64,000 nt of DNA from Ilumatobacter coccineus YM16-304 (GTDB taxonomy: Bacteria; Actinomycetota; Acidimicrobiia; Acidimicrobiales; Ilumatobacteraceae). Location of the stretch: NCBI RefSeq assembly GCF_000348785.1, contig NC_020520.1, positions 4,464,001 through 4,528,000 on the forward strand, in the 5' to 3' direction. Made by a program: the position numbers and the translations under genes. Below the pieces are notes generated by a model. It did not search any database, was not told the DNA's origin, and saw only the letters and a program-made list of their open reading frames with translations. Below are positions 36,654-45,125 of the stretch, piece by piece; within the stretch, counting starts at the first letter, position 1, and every line of letters starts with the position of its first letter.

Positions 36654-37259
36654 ATGACAGCCAGATGGCGCCGTTCCGCTCCCGGCCGGTACATCGACCT
36701 GGAGTGGCGCAACGGCGACATCTACCTCGAAGACGGGCCCGACGACTGGCCGCGGCGCGGCCACGAAGGCGTCGGCGGAACCTTCTCGCTGCACGAGATC
36801 CGCCGTCGCGGCGAAGAATGGTTCGAGGGGTACGACGGCCTCTACGACGACCTGCTCGACGACCTCGCTCCGCAACTCCAAGCGATCGAGACGCGCCACG
36901 GCGTCGTCGTCACGCTGAGCAACGATCTGGTGCCGCTCCCGACTCCCTGCCGCTTCGCGTTCGCTGGCTCCAAGGTCTACGTGTACCCGAGCACCGCCGA
37001 ACCGATCGAGCACCTGACAGCCGCACCCGACGCGAGCCTGCTGATCACCGCACCCGACGCCGGGCCTGCTGGCGCCCACAGGTTCGCGTGGGCGCGCATC
37101 CAGGGCGCGGCGTCGGTGGTCGACGACCCCGAATGGGAACTCGACCGAGTGGCCGAACTGCTGGCCGAGAAGTACGGCGACGACGCATCGACAGTTGTCC
37201 CGACCATCCGCATCGACATCGCCGAATGGACGACCCACGTCCCGGATGTTTCCCCCTGA
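36654..37259 (+). CDS. Pyridoxamine 5'-phosphate oxidase-like flavin/F420-binding protein
   Basis: 201 residues. The C-terminal 120 form a split barrel: VVVTLSNDLVPLPTPCRFAF, AAPDASLLITAPD, WARIQGAASVVDDPEWELDR, LAEKYGDD and VPTIRIDIAEWTTH fit the PNPOx-like fold. The N-terminal 75 residues are an extra acidic/aromatic segment (YIDLEWRNGDIYLEDGPDDW). The last codons lie inside the second palindromic element, so the stop (37257-37259) is part of the repeat. Cofactor and substrate unknown. Confidence 0.8.
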   Translation: MTARWRRSAPGRYIDLEWRNGDIYLEDGPDDWPRRGHEGVGGTFSLHEIRRRGEEWFEGYDGLYDDLLDDLAPQLQAIETRHGVVVTLSNDLVPLPTPCRFAFAGSKVYVYPSTAEPIEHLTAAPDASLLITAPDAGPAGAHRFAWARIQGAASVVDDPEWELDRVAELLAEKYGDDASTVVPTIRIDIAEWTTHVPDVSP

Positions 37260-37317
37260 CCAGGTCTGAGAGAAACAAGCGCTTGTTTCCCTTGGACCGG
37301 GTCTGAGGGAAACAAGC
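37248..37317. terminator. Palindromic CTTGTTTCCC element, copies 2 and 3
   Basis: Two head-to-tail copies: 37248-37280 (5' end truncated, GTTTCCCCCTGACCAGGTCT then GAAACAAGC) and 37281-37317 (GCTTGTTTCCCTTGGACCGG ... GGGAAACAAGC). They follow, and partly overlap, the 3' end of the flavin-barrel gene. Confidence 0.8.
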
Positions 37318-37379
37318 CAACTGCGAGCGACGCCCGCGCTCACATTCGGTACTGTTCGTCGGAGACAGAGGGGAGCCCG

Positions 37380-38723
37380 ATGAACGTCATCACCATCGAA
37401 ACCGCATCGCTGGGCGACCGGTCGTACATCGTCCACGACGGCAGCGTCGCACTCGTCGTCGACCCGCAACGCGACATCGATCGCGTGCTCGCGCACGCCG
37501 CAGACGCAGGCGTCGAGATCACCCACGTCGCAGAGACGCACGTGCACAACGACTACGTCAGCGGTGGGCTGACCCTCGCTCGCGTCACCGGTGCGACCTA
37601 CCTCCACGCTGCCGCCGAGCCGCTCCGGTTCGACTATCACGAGGTGGCCGACGGTGACGTCGTCGACGTCGGGTCGATGCGCGTCGAGGTTCGCCACACG
37701 CCAGGCCACACCCCGCACCATCTCTCGTACATCGTCACCACCGACGGCACGCCGCCCGCCGCGTTCACCGGCGGGTCGATGCTCTACGGCACCGTCGGCC
37801 GCACCGACCTGATCGGACCGGAGTCGACCGACGAACTCGCACACGCGCAGTACCGGTCGGTGCACGCCCTCGCCGACACGCTCCCGGACGACACCATGAT
37901 CTACCCGACGCACGGGTTCGGCAGCTTCTGCGCCTCGGTGTCGAGCGACGAGGAATCCGACGGCACCCTCGGCACCGAACGACACGCCAACATCGCGCTC
38001 ACCGCATCCGACGAGGACGCCTTCGTGCGCGATCTCGTCGCCGGACTCGACGCGTTCCCGAAGTACTACGCGCAGATGGGTCCGCTCAACACCGCCGGCG
38101 CCACGGCGATCGACCTGTCGCCACCGGCCGAGGTCGACCCGGTCGAACTGGCCCGCCGCATCCACCGCGGCGAGTGGGTCGTCGACCTCCGGAAGCGACG
38201 TGACTTCGCCGAGTCGCACCTCGCCGGCACGATCGGCATCGAACTCGCCGACGGCTTCTCGACCTACCTCGGCTGGCTGCTCCCCTGGGGCATGCCCGTC
38301 ACGCTCCTGGCCGACACCCGCGACGAGATCACCGAAGCGCAGCAGCAGCTCGCCCGCATCGGCATCGACCGACCGACCGGCGCAGCCGACGGTGGCATCG
38401 GCTCGTGGTCACCCGACGCCGACCGGAGCTCGTTCGGCGTCGTCACGTTCGCCGACCTCCGCGACCTCGACGAGCCGACCGTGCTCGACACACGTCGCAA
38501 CGGCGAGTACGCCGACAGCCACCTGCGAGGTGCAACACACATCCCGCTGCACGAACTTCTCAGTCGACTCGACGAGGTCCCCGACGGCGTGGTGTACGTC
38601 CACTGCAAGAGCGGCTACCGCGCCAGCATCGCCACCTCGCTCCTCGACCGCGCCGGACACGACGTCGTGCTGATCGACGACAGCTTCGACAACGCGACCG
38701 ACTCCGGCATCGCCGTCGACTGA
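37380..38723 (+). CDS. Persulfide dioxygenase-like MBL fold fused to two rhodanese domains
   Basis: 447 residues. The metallo-beta-lactamase domain (1-235) has THVHNDYVSG (His54, His56, Asp58) and HTPGHTPHH metal ligands, as in ETHE1-type persulfide dioxygenases. Then come rhodanese domain 1 (about 255-340), in which the active-site Cys position reads LLADTRDE and so is inactive, and rhodanese domain 2 (about 350-447) with the intact loop VHCKSGYRAS. CstB-like fusions oxidise persulfide to sulfite and make thiosulfate. It probably detoxifies sulfide or low-molecular-weight persulfides in the cytosol. It is transcribed alone and converges on the 2OG oxygenase gene. Confidence 0.9.
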   Translation: MNVITIETASLGDRSYIVHDGSVALVVDPQRDIDRVLAHAADAGVEITHVAETHVHNDYVSGGLTLARVTGATYLHAAAEPLRFDYHEVADGDVVDVGSMRVEVRHTPGHTPHHLSYIVTTDGTPPAAFTGGSMLYGTVGRTDLIGPESTDELAHAQYRSVHALADTLPDDTMIYPTHGFGSFCASVSSDEESDGTLGTERHANIALTASDEDAFVRDLVAGLDAFPKYYAQMGPLNTAGATAIDLSPPAEVDPVELARRIHRGEWVVDLRKRRDFAESHLAGTIGIELADGFSTYLGWLLPWGMPVTLLADTRDEITEAQQQLARIGIDRPTGAADGGIGSWSPDADRSSFGVVTFADLRDLDEPTVLDTRRNGEYADSHLRGATHIPLHELLSRLDEVPDGVVYVHCKSGYRASIATSLLDRAGHDVVLIDDSFDNATDSGIAVD

Positions 38724-38776
38724 TCGCGAGCGGCGACGAGCTCGCTGGCGGCCCGCTCCCGCTGCGGCGACCGGGA

Positions 38777-39862
38777 TCAGCGCAGCGTCGGGTCGGCCGC
38801 TTCGCGCTCGGCGAACTGCTTGCTGGTGTCGTAGCCCGAGTCGATGTTCTCCTGCGCACGACGCAGCCAACCGCGACCGGTGTAGGTCTCGTAGCGCGGC
38901 TCCTCGCCGGCGTCGAGCAACTCGGGGATCGGTCCGATCACGGCATCGAGGTCGGGCTTGAAGAAGAACGGCGCCGACATGCGCGGCCGCTCCTCCGCCG
39001 GATTCTTCGGGGCGAGCACGCGGTGCGGCGTGGCGCGCAACTTGTCGTTGGTCCAGCGCGCCATGAGCTCGCCGATGTTGACGACGAACGTTCCCGGCAC
39101 CGGCACGACGTTCCGCCAGCCCTCGCCGCGCTGATGCAACTGCAGCGAGCCCGGCCCTTCGTCCTGATAGAGGATGGTGAAGATGTCTTCGTCGGTGTGA
39201 GCGGGGAAACGGAACGGCGACGGCTCGTGGCCCGAGTCGATGTCGTTGGAGTAGTAGTTGGCCGCGAGCGTCGACGGCGAGAACTTCACGTGCGGAGCGA
39301 ACCAACCGTCGGCGAGACCCAACCCGCGTTCGAAGGCGCGGAGCAGCCGGCTGGCGATGTGCTCGATGGCGGCGTAGTACTCGCGCCAGATCGCGGGGAA
39401 CTCGGCAGGGCGCTCCGGCCAGATCGCGTCGTAGAACACGGCGCCGACGTCGGCGGGGTAGCCGTTGGCGATCGCGTCGGCGACGGTGTCGAACTTGAAC
39501 ACGTTGAACGACTGGCGCTCGCTGGTGTGGAATCCGGGGCCCGTGCCGGGGCAGGCGTAGCCCTGGAAGAGCAGGTCGTTCGGCGAGCGGAACTTCAGCT
39601 TCTCCTCGAGCGGCAGCCGGAAGAACTCTTCGGAAATCGCGAAGAAGCGCTGGATCAGGTCGGCATCGACGCCGTGGCCGGCGACCGAGACGAAGCCGAC
39701 GGTCGCGCATGCGTCACACAGCGCCTTCGACAGTCCGTCGGGGTCGGTGTCGAACGTCGAGAGGTCGACGATCGGGACCTCGGCATCGGGCACGGCGTAG
39801 GGATCCGGGCGGTCGATCGCCGCATTGTTCGTCACAGCGTTGTTCGTCATCTTGTTCACCAT
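38777..39862 (-). CDS. 2-oxoglutarate/Fe(II) oxygenase, isopenicillin-N-synthase-like family
   Basis: 361 residues from ATG 39862; ATG 39850 is an alternative. N-terminal DIOX_N segment VPIVDLSTFDTDPDGLSKAL plus VGFVSVAGHGVD, and a jelly-roll with the Fe site HTDEDIFTIL (His, Asp), later His in ATPHRVLAP and the 2OG-binding Arg in RPRMSAPFFFKPD. Family members hydroxylate, desaturate or close rings on small molecules. It is the last gene of the 48-39 kb run, 55 bases after the Rieske gene across an A/C-rich spacer. It probably acts on the same imported substrate. Confidence 0.92.
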   Translation of the reverse strand: MVNKMTNNAVTNNAAIDRPDPYAVPDAEVPIVDLSTFDTDPDGLSKALCDACATVGFVSVAGHGVDADLIQRFFAISEEFFRLPLEEKLKFRSPNDLLFQGYACPGTGPGFHTSERQSFNVFKFDTVADAIANGYPADVGAVFYDAIWPERPAEFPAIWREYYAAIEHIASRLLRAFERGLGLADGWFAPHVKFSPSTLAANYYSNDIDSGHEPSPFRFPAHTDEDIFTILYQDEGPGSLQLHQRGEGWRNVVPVPGTFVVNIGELMARWTNDKLRATPHRVLAPKNPAEERPRMSAPFFFKPDLDAVIGPIPELLDAGEEPRYETYTGRGWLRRAQENIDSGYDTSKQFAEREAADPTLR

Positions 39863-39917
39863 TCAGTTTCGTCGTGTGCAGTGCTGGTGGTCGGTTGGTG
39901 GTGGTCGGTGCGTGGGT

Positions 39918-40958
39918 TCACGTCGTGGCGTTCGCAGGTTCGGAGTCGGGCGTGGCGAGCCCCGGCCAAGTGCCGTCGACGATCTCGCGGTAGATCTTGC
40001 GGAGCGCGATCGTCCCGCGGTCGACCTTGAGGTGCACCAGGTCGACGAGGTCGAGCTCGTAGTCGTTCGTGGTCCCTTCGAGCAGGTCCTTGTCTTCGAA
40101 CGTGACGGCCCGGTCGAACGCGACGACGTCCGCGGCCGCGACGTCGTCTTCGGTGTCGTTGCGAATCGCCCACTGCACCAACCGCATCGTGCCGTCGTCG
40201 ACCGGGCAGATACCGGTGACGAGGATGTGGTGCAGCCCGTTGGGATACGTGATCCCCATCACGCGCAGGAACGGCGCGACGAACCGGCTGACGGTGGTGC
40301 GCACCGTCGTCGGATCGCTGATGCGGTTCGCGCGCTGCGACACGTCGAGTTGGTTCTGCACGACGAGTTCAGTGCGCGCTTCGAGACCTTCGTCGGTCAT
40401 CGTGATCTCGGGCGGGTCGATGTTGGCGTCGGCCTCGGCGCCGAACGTACGGCGGTGGACGAACGCGACGTGCGCCGGATCGAACGAGTTGTCGACCAGC
40501 CGCGGCGCCGCGACGTCCCACGTCTCGTCGAACTCGCGGATGTGTCGGTAGCCGGGGTCGGACCACTCGGGAATGTCGGGGAGACCGCCCACCGGTTCTT
40601 CGAGCGCGACCCACGCGACGCCGTACCGGACGGTGGCGTGCACCGACCGCAGCACCGCTTTGGGCGGGATGGGAACGCCGGGGTCGAGCTGCGGGATGAG
40701 TTGGGCCTTGCCGCTCTGCCCGAACTGCCACCCGTGGTACGGGCAGACGATGCAGCCGTTCTCGACCCAGCCCTTCGACAGCGCCGACGACCGGTGCGGG
40801 CACACGTCGTGCGCCGCGCCGATCTCGTCGTCCGACACCTTCCACACGACGAGGTGCTCGCCGAGCACGGTGCGTCGCAACGGTCCGTCGGCGAGGTCGT
40901 CGACGAACGCGACGGGATACCAGAACGATCGGAATGCGGGGACCTCGGTGACGAGCAT
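39918..40958 (-). CDS. Rieske oxygenase, VanA/PaO-like
   Basis: 346 residues. Short N-terminal SFWYPVAFVDDL, Rieske ligands in HDVCPHRSSALSKG and IVCPYHGWQFG, and the mononuclear iron site in VDNSFDPAHVAFVHRRTFG (Asp plus two His). This architecture is shared with vanillate O-demethylase, caffeine N-demethylase and pheophorbide a oxygenase, so O- or N-dealkylation is a reasonable guess. A separate reductase is needed and none is adjacent. It lies 12 bases after creatininase, so it is in the same operon. Confidence 0.92.
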   Translation of the reverse strand: MLVTEVPAFRSFWYPVAFVDDLADGPLRRTVLGEHLVVWKVSDDEIGAAHDVCPHRSSALSKGWVENGCIVCPYHGWQFGQSGKAQLIPQLDPGVPIPPKAVLRSVHATVRYGVAWVALEEPVGGLPDIPEWSDPGYRHIREFDETWDVAAPRLVDNSFDPAHVAFVHRRTFGAEADANIDPPEITMTDEGLEARTELVVQNQLDVSQRANRISDPTTVRTTVSRFVAPFLRVMGITYPNGLHHILVTGICPVDDGTMRLVQWAIRNDTEDDVAAADVVAFDRAVTFEDKDLLEGTTNDYELDLVDLVHLKVDRGTIALRKIYREIVDGTWPGLATPDSEPANATT

Positions 40959-40970
40959 GGCGGGGCTTCC

Positions 40971-41810
40971 TTACAGATCGTGAGTGAGGTCGGGTGACGG
41001 AGCGGACGCGCTGTCGGGGAAGTCGAACCGGGCGACTTCGCGCAACCCGTCGGCGAGCGTTCGCAGACACGCTTCGAACAGGTGCTCACCGTGCTCGGCG
41101 GTGGCGAGTGTGGCATCGCCGATCACGCCGGCCGGGCCGAAGTCGTCGGAGGTCCAGCCGAATCCGACCGTGCCGCCGAAGCGGACGTGTTCGTACTCCC
41201 CCATCCACTCGGGCACGTTGCGCACGGCTGCGTCGAGGTCGACGAGGTCGGGATGGAGGTGCAGCATCAGCGACGTCTCGTCGATGCCGCCGTGGATGCC
41301 GAAGCCGTGTTCGTCGTCGGCACCGTGGCCACCGTGATCGGGTGGAAGCACCGGATGGACGAGGAACGTCTGCAGCCCGGTCGCGCGGCGGATTTCGCGG
41401 CAGGCCACGTCGAGCAGACCGGAGTTACCGCCGTGGGAGTTGAGCAGGACGAGTTTGCGAGCGCCGAGCATGGCGACCGAGTTGCCGATCTCACGCATGG
41501 TCGACAGCATCGTGTCGGCACTGAGCCAGAGCGTGCCGGCCGACCAGGCGTGCTCGTCGGACTTGGTGACCGCGAGCGTCGGCAGCACCCAGAGGTCGAG
41601 TTCGTCGCCGAATCGTTCGGCTGCGGCGTCGGCGAACGACTGTGCGAGGAACGTGTCGGTGCCGAGTGGAAGGTGGTCGCCGTGCTGCTCGGTCGCCCCG
41701 ATCGGCACGATCAGGATCGACCGCTCGGTGATGGCGGCGTCGACGACGGTGGCCGGGGTGTCGGCGAGTCGACGCGTCGCCCGACGAGATGGAGTGTGGG
41801 CGGTGGTCAT
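40971..41810 (-). CDS. Creatininase-family amidohydrolase
   Basis: 279 residues from ATG 41810. IVPIGATEQHGDHLPLGTDT carries the metal-binding Glu/His/Asp, LVLLNSHGGNSG the next ligand His, and HGGIDETSLMLHLHPDLV the family Glu. Known members open cyclic amide rings (creatininase), act in riboflavin/F420 or PQQ-type pathways, or trim peptide precursors (MftE of mycofactocin). The start overlaps the stop of a 31-codon ORF as ATGA. Beside an importer and two oxygenases, ring opening of an imported N-heterocycle is the simplest role. Peptide processing is the alternative. Confidence 0.93.
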   Translation of the reverse strand: MTTAHTPSRRATRRLADTPATVVDAAITERSILIVPIGATEQHGDHLPLGTDTFLAQSFADAAAERFGDELDLWVLPTLAVTKSDEHAWSAGTLWLSADTMLSTMREIGNSVAMLGARKLVLLNSHGGNSGLLDVACREIRRATGLQTFLVHPVLPPDHGGHGADDEHGFGIHGGIDETSLMLHLHPDLVDLDAAVRNVPEWMGEYEHVRFGGTVGFGWTSDDFGPAGVIGDATLATAEHGEHLFEACLRTLADGLREVARFDFPDSASAPSPDLTHDL

Positions 41811-41902
41811 GCGGAGATCAGCTCGTCCGGAACCGGGGGGAACCCGCACACAGGTGCGGATTCCCCCGTCGCCGAGAGCTCGATGTGATCGAGGCTCACC
41901 AT
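41807..41902 (-). CDS. 31-codon small ORF coupled to creatininase-family gene
   Basis: The ATG at 41902 follows the substrate-binding-protein stop by two bases, and the ORF's TGA overlaps the creatininase ATG, so ribosomes could pass through all three genes. The peptide starts MVSLDHIELSATGE and ends CGFPPVPDELISA, with one Cys. Codons are GC3-rich. It could be a leader for coupling, a small binding subunit, or a precursor peptide cut by the creatininase homologue as MftA is by MftE. There is no radical SAM gene in sight, so a classical mycofactocin-like system is not supported. Confidence 0.5.
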   Translation of the reverse strand: MVSLDHIELSATGESAPVCGFPPVPDELISA

Positions 41903-41904
41903 GT

Positions 41905-43146
41905 TCAGTTGGGCCAGATGACCTTGCCGTCGTCGCCGTAGAGGCCTGCGACGATCGAGGCGTCGTACGGGCTCGTGTCGTCGGGGGCACCGTCGGGCCA
42001 CACGCCGGCGGCGACGTACGACTCGTACTCGGCGGCGAACAGCTCGGGGTCGATCTCACCGACGTGCTGTCCCTCGGGCGTGGAGGCCAGGATCTCGGCG
42101 AGTTCGCTCTCCCAGCGGAACAGCTCTCCTTCCATCGTGAGGAAGGCGCTGTTGCCGGCGGCGTCGATGCGGACGATCGACTTCTCGACAGCGGCCACCG
42201 GGTCGGCGATCGCGTCTTCCATGCCCTTCAGCGCAGCACGCATGAAGTCCTCGACCGCGGTCGGGTGCTCGGCGGCGAAGCCCGGCGACGTGTAGAGCAG
42301 ACCGAACGTGCCCGAGACGCCTTCGGCCGTCGGGTCGAAGAGGGTGTAGCCGACACCGGCTCGGTCGAGCTGACCGGGCTCGTTCGACTTGTAGACCGGC
42401 AGGGCATCGATGCCGGTGGCCAGGTGCGCCTGCGGGTCGAAGCCGTCGAGGAGCACCTCGTCGTAGTCTTCGCCGCGGGTCAGGCCGGCGTCGGCGAGCA
42501 TCGCGACGAGCGACGGTGGGATGTCGCCCTTCACGCCGATCGTGGCGCCTTCGAGGTCGGCGAGGCTGGCGGCGCCACCTTCGGGCACGACCAGTCCGTT
42601 GATCGACGACTTGCCGAAGTCGGCGGTGATGAGGAATTCGGCGCCCTCACCGGAGAAGTTGAGCACCTCGGTGTAGCCACCGGCGGAACCGAACTGTGCC
42701 TGGTTGCTGCCGATGAGCGTGTAGTTGGCGGTCGAGAAGCTCGGACGGAGTTCGACGTCGAGACACATGTCGTCGAAGTAGCCCGACTCGTCGGCGACGA
42801 CGACTTCGATGATCGAGGCGGCTGCCGCGAAGTCGAAGCTCGACAGGTAGGTCACCGTGCCGGCCGCTCGGTTGGCCTCACAGCGCTCGGGATCGAGCTC
42901 GGCGAGCGTCGCACCCTCGGCGGCAGGCTCCTCGGTCTCCGTCTCGGTGCCGGTCTCGGTCTCGGTCTCGGTCTCCGTTTCGGTGTCGGTCGACTCGGCG
43001 GCGTCGGTGTCGACCGGCGCCGCGGTGTCGTCGGCCGGTTCGGCGTCGTCGTCGCTGCCGCAAGCCGTGGCGACGAGGCCGAGCGCGAGGGCTGCGGCAC
43101 CGAGTCGGCGGATGCGAGGACGGGCAATGGGGTTCACGGTGCTCAT
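41905..43146 (-). CDS. NMT1/THI5-like ABC substrate-binding lipoprotein
   Basis: 413 residues. Signal peptide with lipobox LVATACGS, a Thr/Glu repeat linker (ETETETETETGTETETEE, about residues 55-72), then a two-lobe domain: AAASIIEVVVADESGYFDDM, NYTLIGSNQAQFGSAGGYTE, LADLEGATIGVKGDIPPSLV, LATGIDALPVYKSNEPGQLD. This is the NMT1/THI5-like group that binds pyrimidines, taurine-like sulfonates or other small organics. AAGGATCC ribosome site. It is separated from the permease gene by a C-rich 139-base spacer. Confidence 0.92.
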   Translation of the reverse strand: MSTVNPIARPRIRRLGAAALALGLVATACGSDDDAEPADDTAAPVDTDAAESTDTETETETETETGTETETEEPAAEGATLAELDPERCEANRAAGTVTYLSSFDFAAAASIIEVVVADESGYFDDMCLDVELRPSFSTANYTLIGSNQAQFGSAGGYTEVLNFSGEGAEFLITADFGKSSINGLVVPEGGAASLADLEGATIGVKGDIPPSLVAMLADAGLTRGEDYDEVLLDGFDPQAHLATGIDALPVYKSNEPGQLDRAGVGYTLFDPTAEGVSGTFGLLYTSPGFAAEHPTAVEDFMRAALKGMEDAIADPVAAVEKSIVRIDAAGNSAFLTMEGELFRWESELAEILASTPEGQHVGEIDPELFAAEYESYVAAGVWPDGAPDDTSPYDASIVAGLYGDDGKVIWPN

Positions 43147-43285
43147 TGGGGATCCTTCTGGGTTGGTGGTGCTGGTGGCTGGTGGGTGGGTGGGTGGTTG
43201 GTTGGGTTGCCGGGTGCGTTGTGGAGACGGTTCGGCGGGGTGGGACTGGTGGATGGGTCTGGTGTCGACGAGGACCCGCGGCGGG
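43147..43285. repeat. C-rich, G-poor spacer between permease and SBP genes
   Basis: On the transcribed message this 139-base spacer reads as CCACC, CCCA and CAACC words ending in AGAAGGATCCCC before ATG 43146. The plus strand has GGTGG and GGGTGGGTGGGTGG runs. It is the counterpart of the spacer at 15258-15421 in the other importer operon. No gene. Confidence 0.8.
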
Positions 43286-44188
43286 TCAGGGTCGGTTCGA
43301 CTGGTGCCAACGGAGGGCGACGCGTTCGACCGCAGCGATCAGTGACGTGGCGACGGCACCGATGAAGCCGAGCACGAAGATGCTCCCCCACAGCTGTTCG
43401 AGCAGCTGGATGGGTCGAGCCTGCGCGGTCTTGACGGCGTAGCCGAGCCCTTCGGTGGTGCCGGCGAAGAACTCGCCGAGCACCGCGCCGATGAGCGCGA
43501 GTCCGACGGCGATGCGAGCCGCCGAGAACAGGTGCGGCAACGACGAGGGGAAGCGCAGCTTCCAGAAGATGACCCGCTTGCGGGCGTCGACCGATCGGGC
43601 CAACTCCAGCAGGTTCGGATCGACCGAGCGGAGCCCGGCGATCGCGTTGATGAGGAACGGCACGAAGCACACCATCGAGGTGATGACCAGGATCGGCTTG
43701 AGGCCAAACCCCAACCAGACCACGACGGCGGGCGCGTAGGCGATGATCGGGGTGACCTGGATGATGACGGCCAGGGGCAGCGCCGCTCGCTCGATGAATC
43801 GCGAGTGCGCCATGATCGTCGCCGCGATCATCGCCAGCACCGCGGCGATCGAGAAGCCGAGGAACGCCTCCCAGATCGTGACCCGCGCGTTGCTGATGTA
43901 GAACGACGGGTCGCTGGCGATGTGTCGAACGATCGCCCATGGCGCGGGCAGCACGAATCGTCGCACGTCGAAGATCGCGACGAGCGCTTCCCACAGACCG
44001 AGGAAACCGACCACGCCGACGACCGGCGCGACGATGTGCAGGATGCGCTCGCGTCGGGTGCGACGGCCGTCGGCCGCGAGCAGGGCGCCCACGTCGACGG
44101 TCTCGAGCGCGGGCAGCGGTGAATCGACCGCGCCGGTGTCCGCGTCGACCACCGCCGGTTCGGCGTCGGGTCCGAGACTGGTCGTCAC
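43286..44188 (-). CDS. ABC transporter permease (SsuC/ThiX-like)
   Basis: 300 residues from GTG 44188, which overlaps the ATPase stop as GTGA. A 60-residue cytosolic N-terminus precedes about six membrane helices. The EAA loop is LLELARSVDARKRVIFWKLRFPSSLP, typical for nitrate/sulfonate/taurine/pyrimidine permeases that pair with NMT1-type binding proteins. It forms the channel of this importer. Confidence 0.93.
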   Translation of the reverse strand: MTTSLGPDAEPAVVDADTGAVDSPLPALETVDVGALLAADGRRTRRERILHIVAPVVGVVGFLGLWEALVAIFDVRRFVLPAPWAIVRHIASDPSFYISNARVTIWEAFLGFSIAAVLAMIAATIMAHSRFIERAALPLAVIIQVTPIIAYAPAVVVWLGFGLKPILVITSMVCFVPFLINAIAGLRSVDPNLLELARSVDARKRVIFWKLRFPSSLPHLFSAARIAVGLALIGAVLGEFFAGTTEGLGYAVKTAQARPIQLLEQLWGSIFVLGFIGAVATSLIAAVERVALRWHQSNRP

Positions 44189-45018
44189 GAGTGATGCTCC
44201 TTCAGGTGTGTCCGCAGCACGCGTGCGTGCTCGTGGAACTCGTGGGCATCTTCCATCTCGGGCGTGCGCGGACGGGGCAGCCCGATCTCTTCGACGGCGG
44301 CGATGCGTCCCGGGCGGGCCGCCATGACGACCACCCGGTCGGACAGGATGACCGATTCGCTGATCGAGTGCGTCACGAACACGACGCTTGTACCGGTGCG
44401 TTCCCACAGTTCGAGCAGGAGGTAGCGCATGTCGGAGCGGGTGATCTCGTCGAGCGCGGCGAATGGTTCGTCCATCAGCAGCACGGGGGCGCCGAGGGCG
44501 AAGCCACGCACGAGCGAGACGCGCTGCTGCATGCCGCCCGACAGCTCGTGCGGGTACGAGTTGCGGAACTTGCTGAGCCCGACGGTGTCGATCAGGTCGT
44601 CGATCTCGTCGTCGGAGAGCGCGGAGTGCCCGACGTCGCGACGCGATTCGAGCGACGAGAGGAAGCGCACGTTCTTGTCGACGGTCGCCCACGGCACGAG
44701 TGACGACGCCTGCGGGACGAGGCCGAAGCGCTTCATCCGCCGCGCCGTGTTGGGGGTGAGTCCGCCGACGGTGACGATGCCGGCGTCGGGTTCGACCAGT
44801 CCGCCGATCACACGGAGCAAGGTCGACTTGCCGCAACCCGATGGGCCGAGCAGGCTGACGAACTCGCCGCCGCGGATGTGGAGGTCGACCGAACGCAACG
44901 CCTCCACCGCAGTTCCACGGCTCCGGAACACCTTGTGGACTCCGGAGATGGCGACCGACCGTTGGTCGGAGAGCTCATCGGGGGCGTCGGAACGACGACC
45001 GGTCGGCAGCAGTGGCAT
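44185..45018 (-). CDS. ABC transporter ATP-binding protein (SsuB/ThiZ-like)
   Basis: 277 residues from ATG 45018; GTG 45060 would add 14 residues. Walker A GPSGCGKST, Q-loop LVPQASSLVPW, signature ELSGGMQQRV, Walker B VLLMDEPFAALDE and switch VTHS are intact. Typical of nitrate/sulfonate/pyrimidine importers. TATTAC on the minus strand (45028-45033) lies about 10 bases before the ATG and could be the -10 of a short-leader promoter. Imperfect GTAA...TTAC arms nearby might bind the upstream GntR protein. Confidence 0.93.
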   Translation of the reverse strand: MPLLPTGRRSDAPDELSDQRSVAISGVHKVFRSRGTAVEALRSVDLHIRGGEFVSLLGPSGCGKSTLLRVIGGLVEPDAGIVTVGGLTPNTARRMKRFGLVPQASSLVPWATVDKNVRFLSSLESRRDVGHSALSDDEIDDLIDTVGLSKFRNSYPHELSGGMQQRVSLVRGFALGAPVLLMDEPFAALDEITRSDMRYLLLELWERTGTSVVFVTHSISESVILSDRVVVMAARPGRIAAVEEIGLPRPRTPEMEDAHEFHEHARVLRTHLKEHHS

Positions 45019-45125
45019 ATCGGAAAGGTAATACGTCTTTGTTTCCGTCGCGTTACGCACGAGGGTCGCGTCGGTGACGACCGGTCCGAGGCAGGCACGC
45101 CGTCGGTCGGTCTCCGACCCGCTCG

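Noticed and set aside
36481-38219. 578-codon minus-strand open frame across the flavin-barrel and persulfide dioxygenase genes
   Set aside because: Antisense shadow; recognisable domains are on the plus strand.
40971-41902. Mycofactocin or PQQ cluster
   Set aside because: Creatininase homologue and a small ORF are present, but no radical SAM enzyme, MftB-like chaperone or other marker genes are found nearby.
43147-43285. TPP riboswitch or coding gene before the THI5-like binding protein
   Set aside because: No CTGAGA/ACCTGA thi-box elements; only CCACC-type low complexity.
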